Of a DNA stretch of 64,000 nt, positions 44,730-56,429 are shown one piece after another. How positions within the stretch are numbered: position 1 is the stretch's first letter; every line of letters begins with the position of its first letter. Under the pieces are notes generated by a model, which saw nothing but the letters and a program-made list of their open reading frames with translations, made no database searches and was not told the DNA's origin. Source of the stretch: Ilex aquifolium (lineage: Eukaryota; Streptophyta; Magnoliopsida; Aquifoliales; Aquifoliaceae); contig OX637398.1 of NCBI GenBank assembly GCA_951799425.1, positions 3,715,501 to 3,779,500 on the forward strand, in the 5' to 3' direction. The translations under genes and the position numbers were made by a program.

Positions 44730-45650
44730 TATAACTTTAAGGATATCCTCTTTATTATCTAAAACATCATTAAAACCCTTTTTAGTTTATATTTAAACAT
44801 CATTAATACCATACCCTCTGTTGTTAACCCACTGTTTCAAACAAAACAAAATTCATCTAAAATATCAAAATTGTCTCTACATAAACTCTAAACAATCTTT
44901 CTACATAAAATTCGAGCAGATTAAAATTTATTTTTCTATATATTAAAATTAGAGTCGATTAAAATTCATTTTCTACATATTATAATTTTAGTCGATTAAA
45001 ATTTAATTCGAATTAATTAAATTTTATTTTTTTTACGTATTAAAATTTGAGCCTATTAAATTTTGTTATGTATTAAAATTTAAGTCAATTTGAGCTTTAT
45101 CCGAGCTGTTAGCACCGCTTAAAATTCGTTTTGAGTCTATTAAAATTTATATTTTTTTACTTATTAAAATTCATGTCAATTAAAATTCGATTCAAGCTGA
45201 TTAAAATTTATTTTTCAAGTATTAAAATTTGAGTCGATTAAAAATTATATTTTTTTATGTATCAAAATTTGGGCCAATTAAAATTCAATTTGAGTTGATT
45301 AAAAATGAATTTTAATCGGCTCGAATAAAATTTTAATTGACTCAAATTTTAATACGATAAAAATATAATTTTTAATTGATTTGAATTTTAATACTTAAAA
45401 AATAAATTTTAATTAGCTTGAATCGAATTTTAATCTGCCCGAATTTTAGTAAGTAAAAAAATTTAGAAAATAAGGGGGGCCTCATTAAAGATATGTCTAT
45501 TTAGAGGGGGTGTAGAAATTTTTTTTCCTAAAATATATCATAGGAAATTTAATAAAATTGTATTCTAGTTAACAATTTTAATTTGACAAGAGTGTTAGTA
45601 AAGATGTGAAAAATAGAGGGATGTCTTTGGAAAATATGGTAAATTAGGAG
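44730..45650 (-). repeat. AT-rich fold-back repeat, copy 1
   Basis: The core (44905-45470) is built of short units pairing TTAAAATT or AATTTTAA with GAGTCGA/TCGACTC-like spacers, in both orientations, so the sequence folds on itself. The outer flanks (about 44740-44860 and 45480-45650, reverse complement) resemble each other, as terminal inverted repeats would. The right flank is homologous, in reverse, to the left flank of copies 2 and 3 (CTCTAAATAGACATG). No coding capacity. Confidence 0.75.
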
Positions 45651-45935
45651 AGACGTGGTTGAAATTTTCCCAAAGATACAATTATCATATTGGCTTTCTA
45701 AACGAATTGTTTTTTTGGAACTTCCCAAAATGGAGATCTAAAATCTATATTTGGAAAATGATGATATTTTTTGCTTAATATTGATCTTGCTATATATAAG
45801 CCGATGGATAACCATTGCTTTGTTTATGAAGTTACCGCAACATGCGTACAGAAATCTCTTCCTTCATGTTTCTGCAACCTCTCCCTCTCTTTTTCCTCCT
45901 CTTCTTTTTATCTCTCTTTCTTTCTCCTCCCTTCA

Positions 45936-48099
45936 ATGAAGCTTCAAGCCACTGAACTTCCATTGATGAAAAACCAGACACGAAGGTCGAAGAACCCAAA
46001 GATAGCTCCACTGATAGCCATAGCTGTTCTTTTCACCATTATCCCCATCTATTACCCTTCATTATGGTACTCTCATAAAAGATTATTGGAATCATCGTCT
46101 TCATATCATTCTCTTGAGGATTCAATAAGACCGACTGCTATTTCAGACCCACTTTCACGCAATGACTTGCAGCAGAAAGATAGTGAACCATGTCTATTTA
46201 AAAATGAGGACAAACAAGCCTGCCATGGCCGCCACTACTCAGTGGCTCCGAAAGAAGGAGAAAGAAACGTTGAGAGACCACACGAACTAGAAGAAAATGC
46301 GGAAAGATCAACTAACTCGATCACACGAGACTTGGGGATCGAAAAGAGACCAGAAAAAGATGTCAAAATCGTGGTCGGAGAAAGATCACAAAAGGTAAGA
46401 AAAAAACCACCAAGACCTAGCAAGCGTCGCCGCCCGGAAACCCCACAACTACCGGAAAAAAATGCTAGGAGACAGGCAAGCCATGGTGGTGGCGAGTTGT
46501 TATCGGCCTCAAAGGCACTAGAATGCGACATATTTTCCGGGGAATGGGTTTGGAACCCGGAAGCGCCATACTACACAAATGAGACGTGTTGGGCGATTCA
46601 GGAGCATCAAAACTGCATGAAATTTGGGAGACCCGATAAAGGATTCTTGAAGTGGAGGTGGAAACCAGATGGTTGTGAGCTTCCTGTCTTTGATCCATAT
46701 CACTTCCTGGAACTTGTTAGAGGGAAGTCTCTGGCCTTTGTTGGAGATTCTGTGGCAAGAAATCATATGCAGTCGTTGATATGCCTCTTATCCAGGGTAA
46801 GCCTTCACCACCATATATATACTCCAATATCTCATAGCAATCATTTTATTTCAAAAGTTTGTTCATGATTTCCTATTGGAGTATTTGTTGGGTTTTAACT
46901 TTTTCATGAGATTCATTCTAGTTGTCCGTGTTGCATTATTACTTTGTCATCCAAACTACATTAATTAAGAGCTACTGGCTAATAGTTGCAACATTTAGGG
47001 TTTTTTTTTTCTTTCATTTCACCCGTAATGGTAGATCAGCATGACGGTACATTTTTAGTGCAACATGAAATTAGATTGGTTATGGGACAGATATATAATA
47101 TCGATGTAATGTAATCACAAGCACATGATTAACTGGTACGAGTTGGTAAATACTTGAATCAGAAATGATACTTAAACCCGCATATCATGAGTTTGAGACT
47201 TTTTGGCCTCATAAAATCTGGATTTAAGTGGTGCACATAACTAGTGAGTAAATCAGGTGGCATGACAACATAACACAGTGTATTATCATACTTTTTCCCC
47301 AGAGTATAACTTTCATTTCTTGCATTTCCAGGTGGTGTATCCCGTAGATGTTTCAAATACAGCTGACGAAAATTTCAAACGTTGGGAATACAGAAGTTAC
47401 AACTTCAATATTTCAATTTTCTGGTCACCCTTTTTGGTACGAACCCAACAGACAGACCCTAATGATGTTACCCGCCCCTTCAATCTCTATCTCGATGAAT
47501 TCAACGAGGATTGGACAACCAAGATCGAAAAATTCGATTACGTGATCATCTCTGCCGGACACTGGTTCTTCCGTCCAAGCATGTTCTACGTGAAGCGACG
47601 CCATGTCGGCTGCCTTTACTGCCCGCAGACCAACGTTACTCATATGACGTCCTACTTTAGCTACCGGAGGGCGTTTCGAACTGCCTTTCGGGCAATTAAC
47701 AGCTTAAAAAACTATAGAGGAATTACATATCTGAGAACTTTTGCACCATCACACTTCGAAAATGGACCATGGGACAAGGGGGGAGAATGTGCTAGGACAA
47801 GGCCTTTTGGTGTTAATGAGGTTGTTTTGGATGGTTATAATTTGGAGATGTATATGATTCAATTGCAGGAGCTGAGGATTGCAAAAAGAGTAGGCAGGAA
47901 GAGAGGGCTGAAATTTAGGTTGCTTGATACAACACAACCTATGTTGTTGAGACCAGATGGTCATCCTGATAAATATGGGCATTGGCCAATTGAGAATAAG
48001 ACTGTGGTTAATGACTGTGTGCACTGGTGCTTGCCTGGACCTGTTGACACTTGGAATGATTTTTTACTAGAGATGTTGAAAAGGGAAGATATGAGCTAG
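45936..48099 (+). CDS. TBL: trichome birefringence-like (TBL) polysaccharide O-acetyltransferase, 542 aa, 2 exons
   Basis: Exons are 45936-46796 and 47332-48099 (543 codons). The family acetylates cell-wall polysaccharides (xylan, mannan, xyloglucan, pectin) in the Golgi. A type II signal anchor is visible at about 23-45 ([18 protein letters not shown]) after a basic N-terminus, followed by a Lys/Arg/Glu-rich stem to about 185. The TBL domain starts [19 protein letters not shown]. The GDS esterase motif is [10 protein letters not shown] (270-272) and the DxxH motif is DCVH (515-518), giving the Ser-Asp-His set. Phrases such as [21 protein letters not shown] suggest the TBL19-27 part of the family; the substrate cannot be read from sequence. 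ATG 45936 is preferred because it directly precedes the basic/anchor N-terminus; an in-frame upstream frame has no such support. Confidence 0.93.
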
Positions 48100-48844
48100 A
48101 TTAAAACGAATGCTACCCAATGCACAAAACTTCAGTCTATGGCGGGGTTTGGGAGATGAGCTAGATCACCTGACCAATTTTTTTTATTTGGGTGGCAAAC
48201 AAAAAGATACCAGTTAGATTTTTGTTCTTAAATTTTGAGTTTCTTTTAAAAAAAAACATGTAGAGGTTCTTGGACATTGTCAATGGAATTGTTTGGGAGG
48301 TCTGAAAATTGAGTTTCTATTTGTTTGTGTATAAAGGGGAGAATTACAAAAGAACATGTTATACCGGTATTGCAAATGTTGTCATCATTGTTTATTTCTT
48401 GAAAATATTTTTTCATTTTCAATTGTATGCAAGAAAAGAAAGGTAGAGTTTTATTGTTTCTGGGTGAATTCTTTAGTATTCTGTTTATTTTACTATTTTG
48501 TGGATATTCCCCTTGTATGAAATGGTTATAAATGCCATCATGCATTGCTACTTAACTACTTTCTCAAACGTTGTCTACATATTGCCTATTGCCTGTGTTT
48601 TGGGACATCAGTCTTTTCGCGGTGTAAGGGCTGCAAAATCAAATAGCAGCTATAAACAAAAACATCAACACGCACGGGTGAGCGCGTAAACACACGAAGT
48701 GAGAGGATCACAAAACTCTCTTGATTTGAGTAAAAATTTGTGTTTTTTTCATTTGGTATGAATTTGTGTAAAGGGTTGAAATTTATTTTTAATATATTTT
48801 TATTTAAATTTAAATTTGAATTAAAATTTAAGGAAGAGTTTGAG
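48100..48844. other. 3' flank of the TBL gene, no gene seen
   Basis: T-rich 3' UTR-like sequence to about 48550, then unique spacer up to the start of the duplicated segment. Confidence 0.5.
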
Positions 48845-49382
48845 ATACTCTTACATCAACAAATGTATAATTGAATTGTTGATGTTCTTCACCTATTTTG
48901 AGGGTTTAGTCAGAAATCATGTGGGGGAAAAGTTGTTAATTGGCAAATGCCAGGAGACTATATCCATCAGGTCAATAGTATTACTCGCTCTAAAGTTGTT
49001 AATTGGCAAAGTTGTTAATCTAATAGTTACAATTAATCAGGTCAATAGTATTACTCGCTCTAATATATGTTAAGACTTATAGTTAAATTAATAACATTAA
49101 TTGATTACATTAACAAATTAAATCAACATTTTAAGTGCAAATAGGTTTACTAATCATTAAGCCATTCTCAACCAATGCATCTGAATTAAAGACTAATTAC
49201 AAATCCACCAGCTGAAACAGGCAAGACAATATCATCTACTACCGCATAATACTTTCCATTACATAGGAATTCATTATAGATTAGCAACACTACCAAACAC
49301 ACAAACATAACATTAATGCCACCTAAGAGTTTTCCATCACAATGATATGGGATTTCAGGCAAGAGCAATGCTATAGGAAAAC

Positions 49383-51494
49383 CTAATCAGCATTGATGGC
49401 AATTCTGTCCATGATCTTAGCTACAACTTCCTTAGAATCCTTCAGCAGCTTGATACTTTTGTTCAATCTCTCACGCCTTATGGCCACCGACGGCGATTCT
49501 TCTAGCAACCTTTCAAGTCCACCACCATGAGGACCCATGAGTTCATTCACTATCTCCGTCTCCATGTCCTTGTTCACCAGATTCTTGACACTGAACAGTA
49601 GGTGCAGAGCCATGGAATCAACGAGTCTTTTAAGAACAATCTTCCAGTATGCTGTAATTCTCATTTTTATGTCAAATGCTTGGTCTCTAATACTAGGGGA
49701 AGACTTTAAATGCCCAACATCAACTTCCCCAAAACCATCAATGGTGATCAGTGTGGACCTCGAATAATTATTCATAACATCAAGGAAGAGGTCTTTACTA
49801 GCCATGAGCTTACCCCATACTGTCAGATATTCAGGATCGCAAGTATAATCTATGATCTTCTCCATCTCAATTATCTCCGCCACTCGGTCAGCTGACATAT
49901 CCTTCCTCTTGGCAATAAGGTTCTGGGCTGCTCTTCTTGTAGATGACTCTAGCTGTGGATAATGTTCAGAGTGACGCATGAAAACAGCAACCACCACTGT
50001 CTCAATGTACTCCCATACTTTAGAGACAAACTCAACAGGTGCTCGTGATATCTCATTTACTTTTTTCTGCAGGAGCATGAGAAAAGCCGCGCGAGGAAGG
50101 AAATTTGGTAGCCCAATGCCTCTGGTTTCCTCAAGAACTAGTATCTCCTCCATTAGAAAGTTGTCCTTGTAGTTATCTTCTAAACTCTTTTGCAGTTCCT
50201 GAGCGCACTGGTTGAGCATTTCTGCAAGACGAGCAGTGCAATGCATGTGTTTGTCATCTGGGTATTCCTCGAACTCACCTCTCAAGAGCACTTTCCTAAG
50301 AGACTCCACGGAGGAACCAATAATCTGCATCAAAGCAGACATTGCTTCTGGAACAGAAGTCAGATTCTGGGGCATTCTTTTGAGTTCTGAAATGTTTGCA
50401 GCCTGCTTGTTATTGATCTTTTTAACAATCTCTGGCAAGCATTTTGCTATTATTGAAGCTTGAATTTGCACCAACTTTTGGGCCAGAACTGGAATACCCA
50501 CAATAGATTTGTCAATCTTTGAGAGAAGCGGGTGGGTTTCGAATAAATTAGCTTCTATCTTTCGGGCTTCATCATACGATTCATCGCCTATGCGATTCCT
50601 AACGCACACATAGCCAAGCCCGATATTCACATCATCTGCCATTACTTTATCTAGCAGACCTTCAGGAGCTTTGTCGGCTTTGGTAACAACAGCCAGAGTT
50701 CTCAGGCCGGTCTTGTCCGCACGCTGTGACATCCTAATGGATTCACAAGTCGGAAAATCAACTGTTGCAGACAAAACATTCAAGATAATGCTCTCCTCTG
50801 GTGTTATGTACTCTGTGATTATGGCTGATATCTGCTCATATATATCATCAGGCTGCCCATGAACAGGCACCCTAGTGATTCCAGGCAAATCAACCATTGT
50901 AAGATCAGGTACGCCATTTTTCTTCACAACTAACGTTAATGGGGTGTGTGATATGCCTTTACCAGAGCCAGCAATCTCATCAGTTGCTTGATTTATGGCA
51001 TCAGAAATATGTGTTTCATCGGTCGGGACAGTTCTACCCAGAAACTCCAAGTGAAGCTCCGGGAGAGGATCAGAGTGATGCTGAAGCCTCATTATGAGTG
51101 GCACCCTAGTGCAAATGCCTTGGCCTCGTGGAAGGCTGATGCCAGCAAGTGATTCAAGAACACTAGACTTTCCGGACGATTGGTCACCAACCACCACAAT
51201 TGTTGGAAGTTGTATACCTTCTTGCATGACCTTTAGGTGGCGGAGCTTGTCAATTGCATCAAGCAGTGGGCGTATTCGATCATTGTAAGATGACACGATC
51301 GGTGCCTCAACTGGAATAGCGAGTTCTTCATCATCAATCATGGCTATGGGTTGTACAAGTATAGGAACAAGAGTAGAAGAGGAGCTTGTGTCAGGGATGT
51401 TGGAGTTCTGCCTAGCCATTTTGTTTGAGGTAGTAAGTAGTAAGGTTATTTTTCCTACAAGAATTTGTGTGTAATGTTGGATAGTTGTTGACAT
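49383..51494 (-). CDS. DRP4C: dynamin-related protein 4C-like GTPase, copy A (703 aa, intronless)
   Basis: Large membrane-remodelling-type GTPase of the plant DRP4 group, which resembles animal Mx proteins. Motifs are GDQSSGKS (103-110), CTRVP (128-132), DLPG (202-205) and TKAD (271-274). A middle/stalk region and a C-terminal GTPase effector region follow, to TAA-like stop at 49383. There is no PH or Pro-rich domain. Length and single exon match Arabidopsis DRP4C. Start choice: ATG 51494 is used; the in-frame ATG at 51419 (MARQNSNIP) is a plausible shorter start, since the first 25 residues are poorly conserved against copy B. DRP4 functions are hardly known. All catalytic motifs are intact, so the gene looks functional. 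Confidence 0.92.
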   Translation of the reverse strand: MSTTIQHYTQILVGKITLLLTTSNKMARQNSNIPDTSSSSTLVPILVQPIAMIDDEELAIPVEAPIVSSYNDRIRPLLDAIDKLRHLKVMQEGIQLPTIVVVGDQSSGKSSVLESLAGISLPRGQGICTRVPLIMRLQHHSDPLPELHLEFLGRTVPTDETHISDAINQATDEIAGSGKGISHTPLTLVVKKNGVPDLTMVDLPGITRVPVHGQPDDIYEQISAIITEYITPEESIILNVLSATVDFPTCESIRMSQRADKTGLRTLAVVTKADKAPEGLLDKVMADDVNIGLGYVCVRNRIGDESYDEARKIEANLFETHPLLSKIDKSIVGIPVLAQKLVQIQASIIAKCLPEIVKKINNKQAANISELKRMPQNLTSVPEAMSALMQIIGSSVESLRKVLLRGEFEEYPDDKHMHCTARLAEMLNQCAQELQKSLEDNYKDNFLMEEILVLEETRGIGLPNFLPRAAFLMLLQKKVNEISRAPVEFVSKVWEYIETVVVAVFMRHSEHYPQLESSTRRAAQNLIAKRKDMSADRVAEIIEMEKIIDYTCDPEYLTVWGKLMASKDLFLDVMNNYSRSTLITIDGFGEVDVGHLKSSPSIRDQAFDIKMRITAYWKIVLKRLVDSMALHLLFSVKNLVNKDMETEIVNELMGPHGGGLERLLEESPSVAIRRERLNKSIKLLKDSKEVVAKIMDRIAINAD

Positions 51495-53346
51495 GTTGTG
51501 GGTTTAAAAAGGAGTAGAAAGTCTAGATTCTCTTATGGCTTAAGAAAAGAATTTGGCGATGACATGTAATAGATGACTAGACATGCTTTGGGGCACATAC
51601 CTAGAATCCTAGTCATTTGTCCTATCAGACTGGTTTGAGAATCTCTTTCGTAATGTTCACTTTTTTTATCATATCAAAAAGAAAAAAAAAAGTTAAAAAA
51701 GTAGCAAGTTTTATTTAAAAAAAATGATAAGTTTTATTCGCCGTGCTCTTCTATGTATGTAATAATAATAATTTCTTAAAGACAAAAATCTTATGGTGTG
51801 CCTATCTCTGCATCTATTAAAGTGAAATCAAGTCAAGTGAAGGTTGGTTCCTATCACCAACACGTTGCTTACTCCTCAAGAATAACGTTATTGGATCATA
51901 AATTTTTTATTTAATTTATTAATTTAATAATATAATAATTATTTGATGCAATAATAAAAACAAAATTTGTATTTTTTTATTGGGATTTCATCGTTTTACA
52001 AATGATCATATCACTATGGAAACTCTACAGTATTGACACCTTTGGTTACCATTTTTTATGATAAAATTATAATTTAAAAAAGAGAAGTTACAACTATTCA
52101 CGAGAAGACCATAATCGATCACAAACACACATAATCGATCATGAACTCTCGATATAGATCTCAATCTTTCATGATCGATTATGTTTTTTAAAATTATAAT
52201 TTATACCTCAAAAAAATTATAATTTAATCTTCAAAAATTATAATTTTTGATTCGATATCGCTGACTATACCATAATTTTTTTCAATTTTTTATGTCTCAA
52301 CAACATTTTTATCGGACTTATTTTTCTATAGAGATTCCTTAACGCGGATTTGACTAGCGTATCGAAATTATTATGCAAAAATTTATCTTTGTAGTAACTT
52401 TTATTATATTTGTGAGTATTTTTATCATTGTTATGGTATCTAAAAAAATAATAAAAATAGCTACCACAACAATGATAAAAAACATCCATAAATGTAATAA
52501 AAATACTTATAAATGTAATAAATCACCCAAAAAAATAATAATTCTTTTGTATTTGAAAAAAGTGATAAAATTAATTACAACAAATATATTAAAAACACCC
52601 ATAATAGTGATAAATCAACCACTAAATTTTTTGATTATAAAATAATCTATAAAAATTATAAAAATACATTTTAAAATAATAAATTTTAGAAATATGATAT
52701 CGAAATTTTTTTGACTATACCGTAATTAAATCCCTTTAATGCTTTAGTGGCTCGGGTCAGTGCTTGGCTTGGCGGAGTGGGTTCCTTCTTCAACTAGTTT
52801 TTCAATTCACACTCTTTTTTCCTTTTTTTTGGGCGTAAAAGTCGTCAACAATCAAAAAGAAAGTGTACCAAAAAAGAATGAAAAAGAGTAACCTTAAGGC
52901 TTAAACAAAAAAAAAAAGTGTTACCTTATGCCAGTAGAGAAACATCGTACACATTCTTTATGCTTTTCAAAGCTAAGTCACTTAAACCTTTGCCTACGAT
53001 CTTAAAAAAAGAGGGGTTCTAATTTTATTTATAGTTTTTATCAAATAAATTTATTTAGCCCAATAAAATTTAGGATTAATAAAGTTTATACATAACAAAA
53101 TCTATATTAGATATAAGAGGGCCAAATTCTCTCTTTTTATTAATGACAACAAATAATTTTACATAATAAAAAATAGTACATACCTACACTACCAAAAAAA
53201 TCAAACTCTCTCACATTACCTGCTTTACTATGGAATAACCCAAGGACTAGCCTTCCATCTCTTTATCCCTCCATAAATAAAAATAAATATATAGGTCATC
53301 CTAGAGATAGTGACCCCCACTTCGATTTTTTAAATTTTCGACTTTA
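51495..53346. other. upstream region of dynamin copy A, no gene seen
   Basis: AT-rich sequence with poly-A/T runs, conserved with 58542-60526 of copy B. The frames found in 52265-52645 are low-complexity Lys/Asn-rich shadows of AT-rich DNA. Confidence 0.6.
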
Positions 53347-54091
53347 TACACGGGTGATTTTCTGTATTGAGTTGAGATAGCGATACGTGGAATGATCCTG
53401 AATGACGTTGAACCTGAAACCAAAGATTAGGAAAAGGGGGGCCAGGAGTGTACCCAGCTAATCTCTTCCGAATCTCAAGTCAGTTGGCATAAGAGTCACG
53501 GAGAATGTATTTTCTAGATTCGAATTGCGTGCCTTGGACAGGCTTTTTGAAGGGTATTTATACCTGAGTTTGTAATGATGATAAAGTCTTTGAGTTCCAT
53601 CTCAGAATTTAATGGTTTGCACTCATATCCAAGCATAATGAGTGTTATCTCATCAAATCTTTCGAAGACTAATTCCCTCGGGCGAATAGACCTTTGCTCG
53701 GTACCAGCCGAACCTTTATGGCCCAATCTCTGGTCATTAAATACCTCATCTTGGTGTTTCACATCTACGCCCGACTGTTCACTACTCGGGAATAAGCACC
53801 CTCAGGGTTAGCCGAGTACATCAAGTCGGCGCAATGACATTTAATGTCTTGTAATGATGACTGTCTTCACATTTCTCGAGGACACAAATGGTCATTAATG
53901 GCCTTGTCGCAGTCACTCAAGATCCTATTAATGAGCTGTCATATCCCTTTTAATGCTAAGAACTGAGGGGCACACTCGGCCCTCCAAGTTATTAATCATC
54001 GGTGCCTTTCCCAGGGGCTTTTTGCGCTCTTTAATGACAACATTTGTCTACGTGTCCATTTAATGCTATCAAGCCGCCTAAAGTCCTGTCA
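53347..54091 (-). mobile_element. solo LTR of a Tat-type relative, 745 bp
   Basis: It interrupts copy A where copy B reads straight through (TTCGATTTCATTTAATATTTTAAAG). On the - strand it starts TGACAGGACT and ends AATCACCCGTGTA, like the AATTATCCCGTGCA end of the 757-bp Tat LTR. The TATA box (53555-53562) lies about 210 bp before the end, as in that LTR. An acceptor-like CTAATC...TTTCAG is at 53414-53430. Flanks are CTTTA (53342-53346) and ATTTA (54092-54096), a 5-bp duplication with one change. Confidence 0.82.
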
Positions 54092-54439
54092 ATTTAATAC
54101 TTTAAAGAACTTTAAAAGTTTTTGATAACTTACCCCACTACGAAAACTGAAATAAACCCACTTGATTTTAATTTGAGCTTGTTTTCATGCTGACTAACCG
54201 AATTTCAGGCGTGTTCGTCCAGGGAAGATGGAGGTTCAAGATTAAAGACGCCTATGTTAAAAGATGCTCACAAACCCATACGGATAGTCTGGGTTCGAAT
54301 TTTGTTGATGTCTCTTGAACTGAACAAATATCTGTGACTTGCAAGTATTTACAAGTATCTGAATTTTACTTTTGCAAGAATGAGTTCAAAATAAGTCTAC
54401 ATTTCTTGCTATTAAAAAAAAGTAATTATCATTGACACT

Positions 54440-55145
54440 AGGCATATTTTTAATAAGGCCACATCTATTATCTGAAATATCACTGACATCCTCTGTCAGA
54501 TTAATGACGTTAACTAAAATATAATTTTATTAAATTGCCTATGATATATTTTAGAAAAAACTTCATCCACACCTCCTCTAAATAGACATGCCTTCAATGA
54601 GACCCTCTCGATTTTTTAAATTTTTTTACGTATTAAAATTCGGGCCGATTACAATTTAATTCGAGTTAATTAAAATTTATTTTTTACGTATTAAAATTCA
54701 AGTCGATTAAAAATTATATTTTGTTACGTATTAAAATTTGAGCCGATTAAAATTCGTTTTTAATCGTCTTAAATTGAATTTTAATCAACTCGAATTAAAT
54801 TTTAACCAGCCTAAATTTTGATACATAAAAATATAAATTTTAATAGACTCAAATTTTTATACGTAAAAAATAAATTTAAATTAGCTTAATCGAATTTTAA
54901 TACGTAAAAAAATACAAATTTTAATCGACTCGAATCGAATTTTAATCGGCGCTAGCAGCTCGGGTTGAGCTCGAATCGGCTCGAATTTTAATACGTAAAA
55001 AACATTTAATAAGCTCAAATTTTAATATGTAAAAAAATAAAATTTAATCAGTTCAAATTTTAGTATGTAAAAAAATGAATTTTAATCAGATCGAATTTTA
55101 ATATGTAAAAAAATAAATTTTAATCAGCTCTGATTTTAATTAAGT
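54440..55145 (+). repeat. AT-rich fold-back repeat, copy 2
   Basis: The left flank (CATCCACACC, CTCTAAATAGACATG) is followed by units of TACGTATTAAAATT with GAGCCGA-type spacers, then the same units inverted (AATTTTAATACGTAAAAA). A GC-richer hinge GGCGCTAGCAGCTCGGGTTG is at about 54949. It forms the distal end of duplicated segment A. Confidence 0.8.
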
Positions 55146-55391
55146 TTTATGAAGCCATATTGTTTGAGGCTTATATAAGGGTAATTTTAGTAATTTAAAT
55201 GGATTTTTTTAATAGAAAACGATGGTTTCCACTTCCAATTAATGAATTCGACGTCTAGCCTCCCAAATTTCATTAAGTTTTGTCGATCATCGATCACACA
55301 TTTTGTTGCGTTTGTGTAATTAGGTCCCTTGGGATATGGAACCTAACTTCCACTATAAGTATCACGTTTATGCTAGTTGAGTTAGTGGTGC
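55146..55391. other. spacer between the two duplicated segments, no gene seen
   Basis: About 250 bp found only once in the window, from AAGTTTTATGAAGCC to GAGTTAGTGGT. It separates the end of copy A (fold-back) from the start of copy B. Confidence 0.6.
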
Positions 55392-56429
55392 TCTTACATC
55401 AATAAATGTATAATTGAATTGTTGATGGTCTCCACCCATTTTGAGGGTTTTGTCAGAAATCATATGGGGGAAGTTGCTAATTGGCAAAATCGAGGAGATA
55501 TTATTTTTGTAAATTACCCTAATTTGTTATGAAAAATGGTAATTCAAAACATTGGGTGAAAGAAGGTTGGAGCATGTGTTAGACTGGAAGGTTGACAACC
55601 TTTTGGAATATGTATCATAATCATTAAAAAGAAAGGTTAGCTATACTTAAAATGTCAACTTTAGTTGTATCATAATCACAGTTTACACACGAGAAAAAAA
55701 TGCTAGAATCTCCGTGAACGAATACAAGGATGTATAAACCATCTTCAAATCTATTATTCAAGTTATCAAGTGCAAACTTGTCACTGCAAACTATCGGCAT
55801 ACTCTAATGAACTTAGTCTTCCTTCAGATGTGGAGTTCCTCCGTCTCTAATGCTATTTCTGGACTATGAGCTTCTTTTGTTTTCATAAACGGGTACAAAT
55901 TCTGCTATTCTGCAGTACTTTTGCCAGTTTGGATTTCTTTTGAATCAGTTGTCATTTGATAGCTAAAATACAACAATTTACTTGTACATTTTGCAAAGTT
56001 TAATGAATATATTTACTTACCCAACAAAAAAAATGTCGACTTTATTTATTGTCTTGATCAATTATGATTATTAAATAGAGAGTGTGAGTCTTAAGAAATG
56101 TTAAGACTCGCATTTAAATTAATGACAGTGATTGATTAAATTTACAAATTAAGTCAACATTTTAAGTTCAAGTAGCATTGTTTATCATTAAATTTTTCTC
56201 AACAATGCATCTGAAACAAGTCTAATTACAAATCCACCAGCTGAAACAAACAAGATAATATCATCTACTAAGGCATAATACTTTCCATTACATTGGAATT
56301 CATTGTAGTTTTGCGAACACACTACCAAAACACAAACATAACATAAATGCCACATAGGAGTTTCCCAACAGAAAACTTCAAATATTTCAGATAACAACCA
56401 AGAAATTAAAAGCAAGATGCAGAGAAAAC

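Larger units (their letters stand above)
48845..55145. repeat. tandem segmental duplication, copy A
   Basis: The sequence from CTCTTACATCAACAAATG onwards is repeated from 55392 (copy B) in the same order and orientation. Shared parts are the dynamin 3' flank, gene, promoter region, about 2.5 kb of non-coding DNA and a fold-back repeat. Copy A alone holds a solo LTR (53347-54091) and a local 26-bp direct repeat (48968-48993 and 49038-49063). Copy B alone holds extra sequence at about 55510-56040 and a MULE-type MITE. Confidence 0.9.

Noticed and set aside
45771..45935. Upstream start for the TBL protein
   Set aside because: The added 55 residues are unlike TBL N-termini, and the region is CT-rich like a 5' UTR. 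ATG 45936 precedes the usual basic/anchor segment.
52265..52645. 74- and 90-aa Lys/Asn/Ile-rich frames
   Set aside because: AT-rich low-complexity sequence. The paralogous region at 59.5 kb does not keep the frames.
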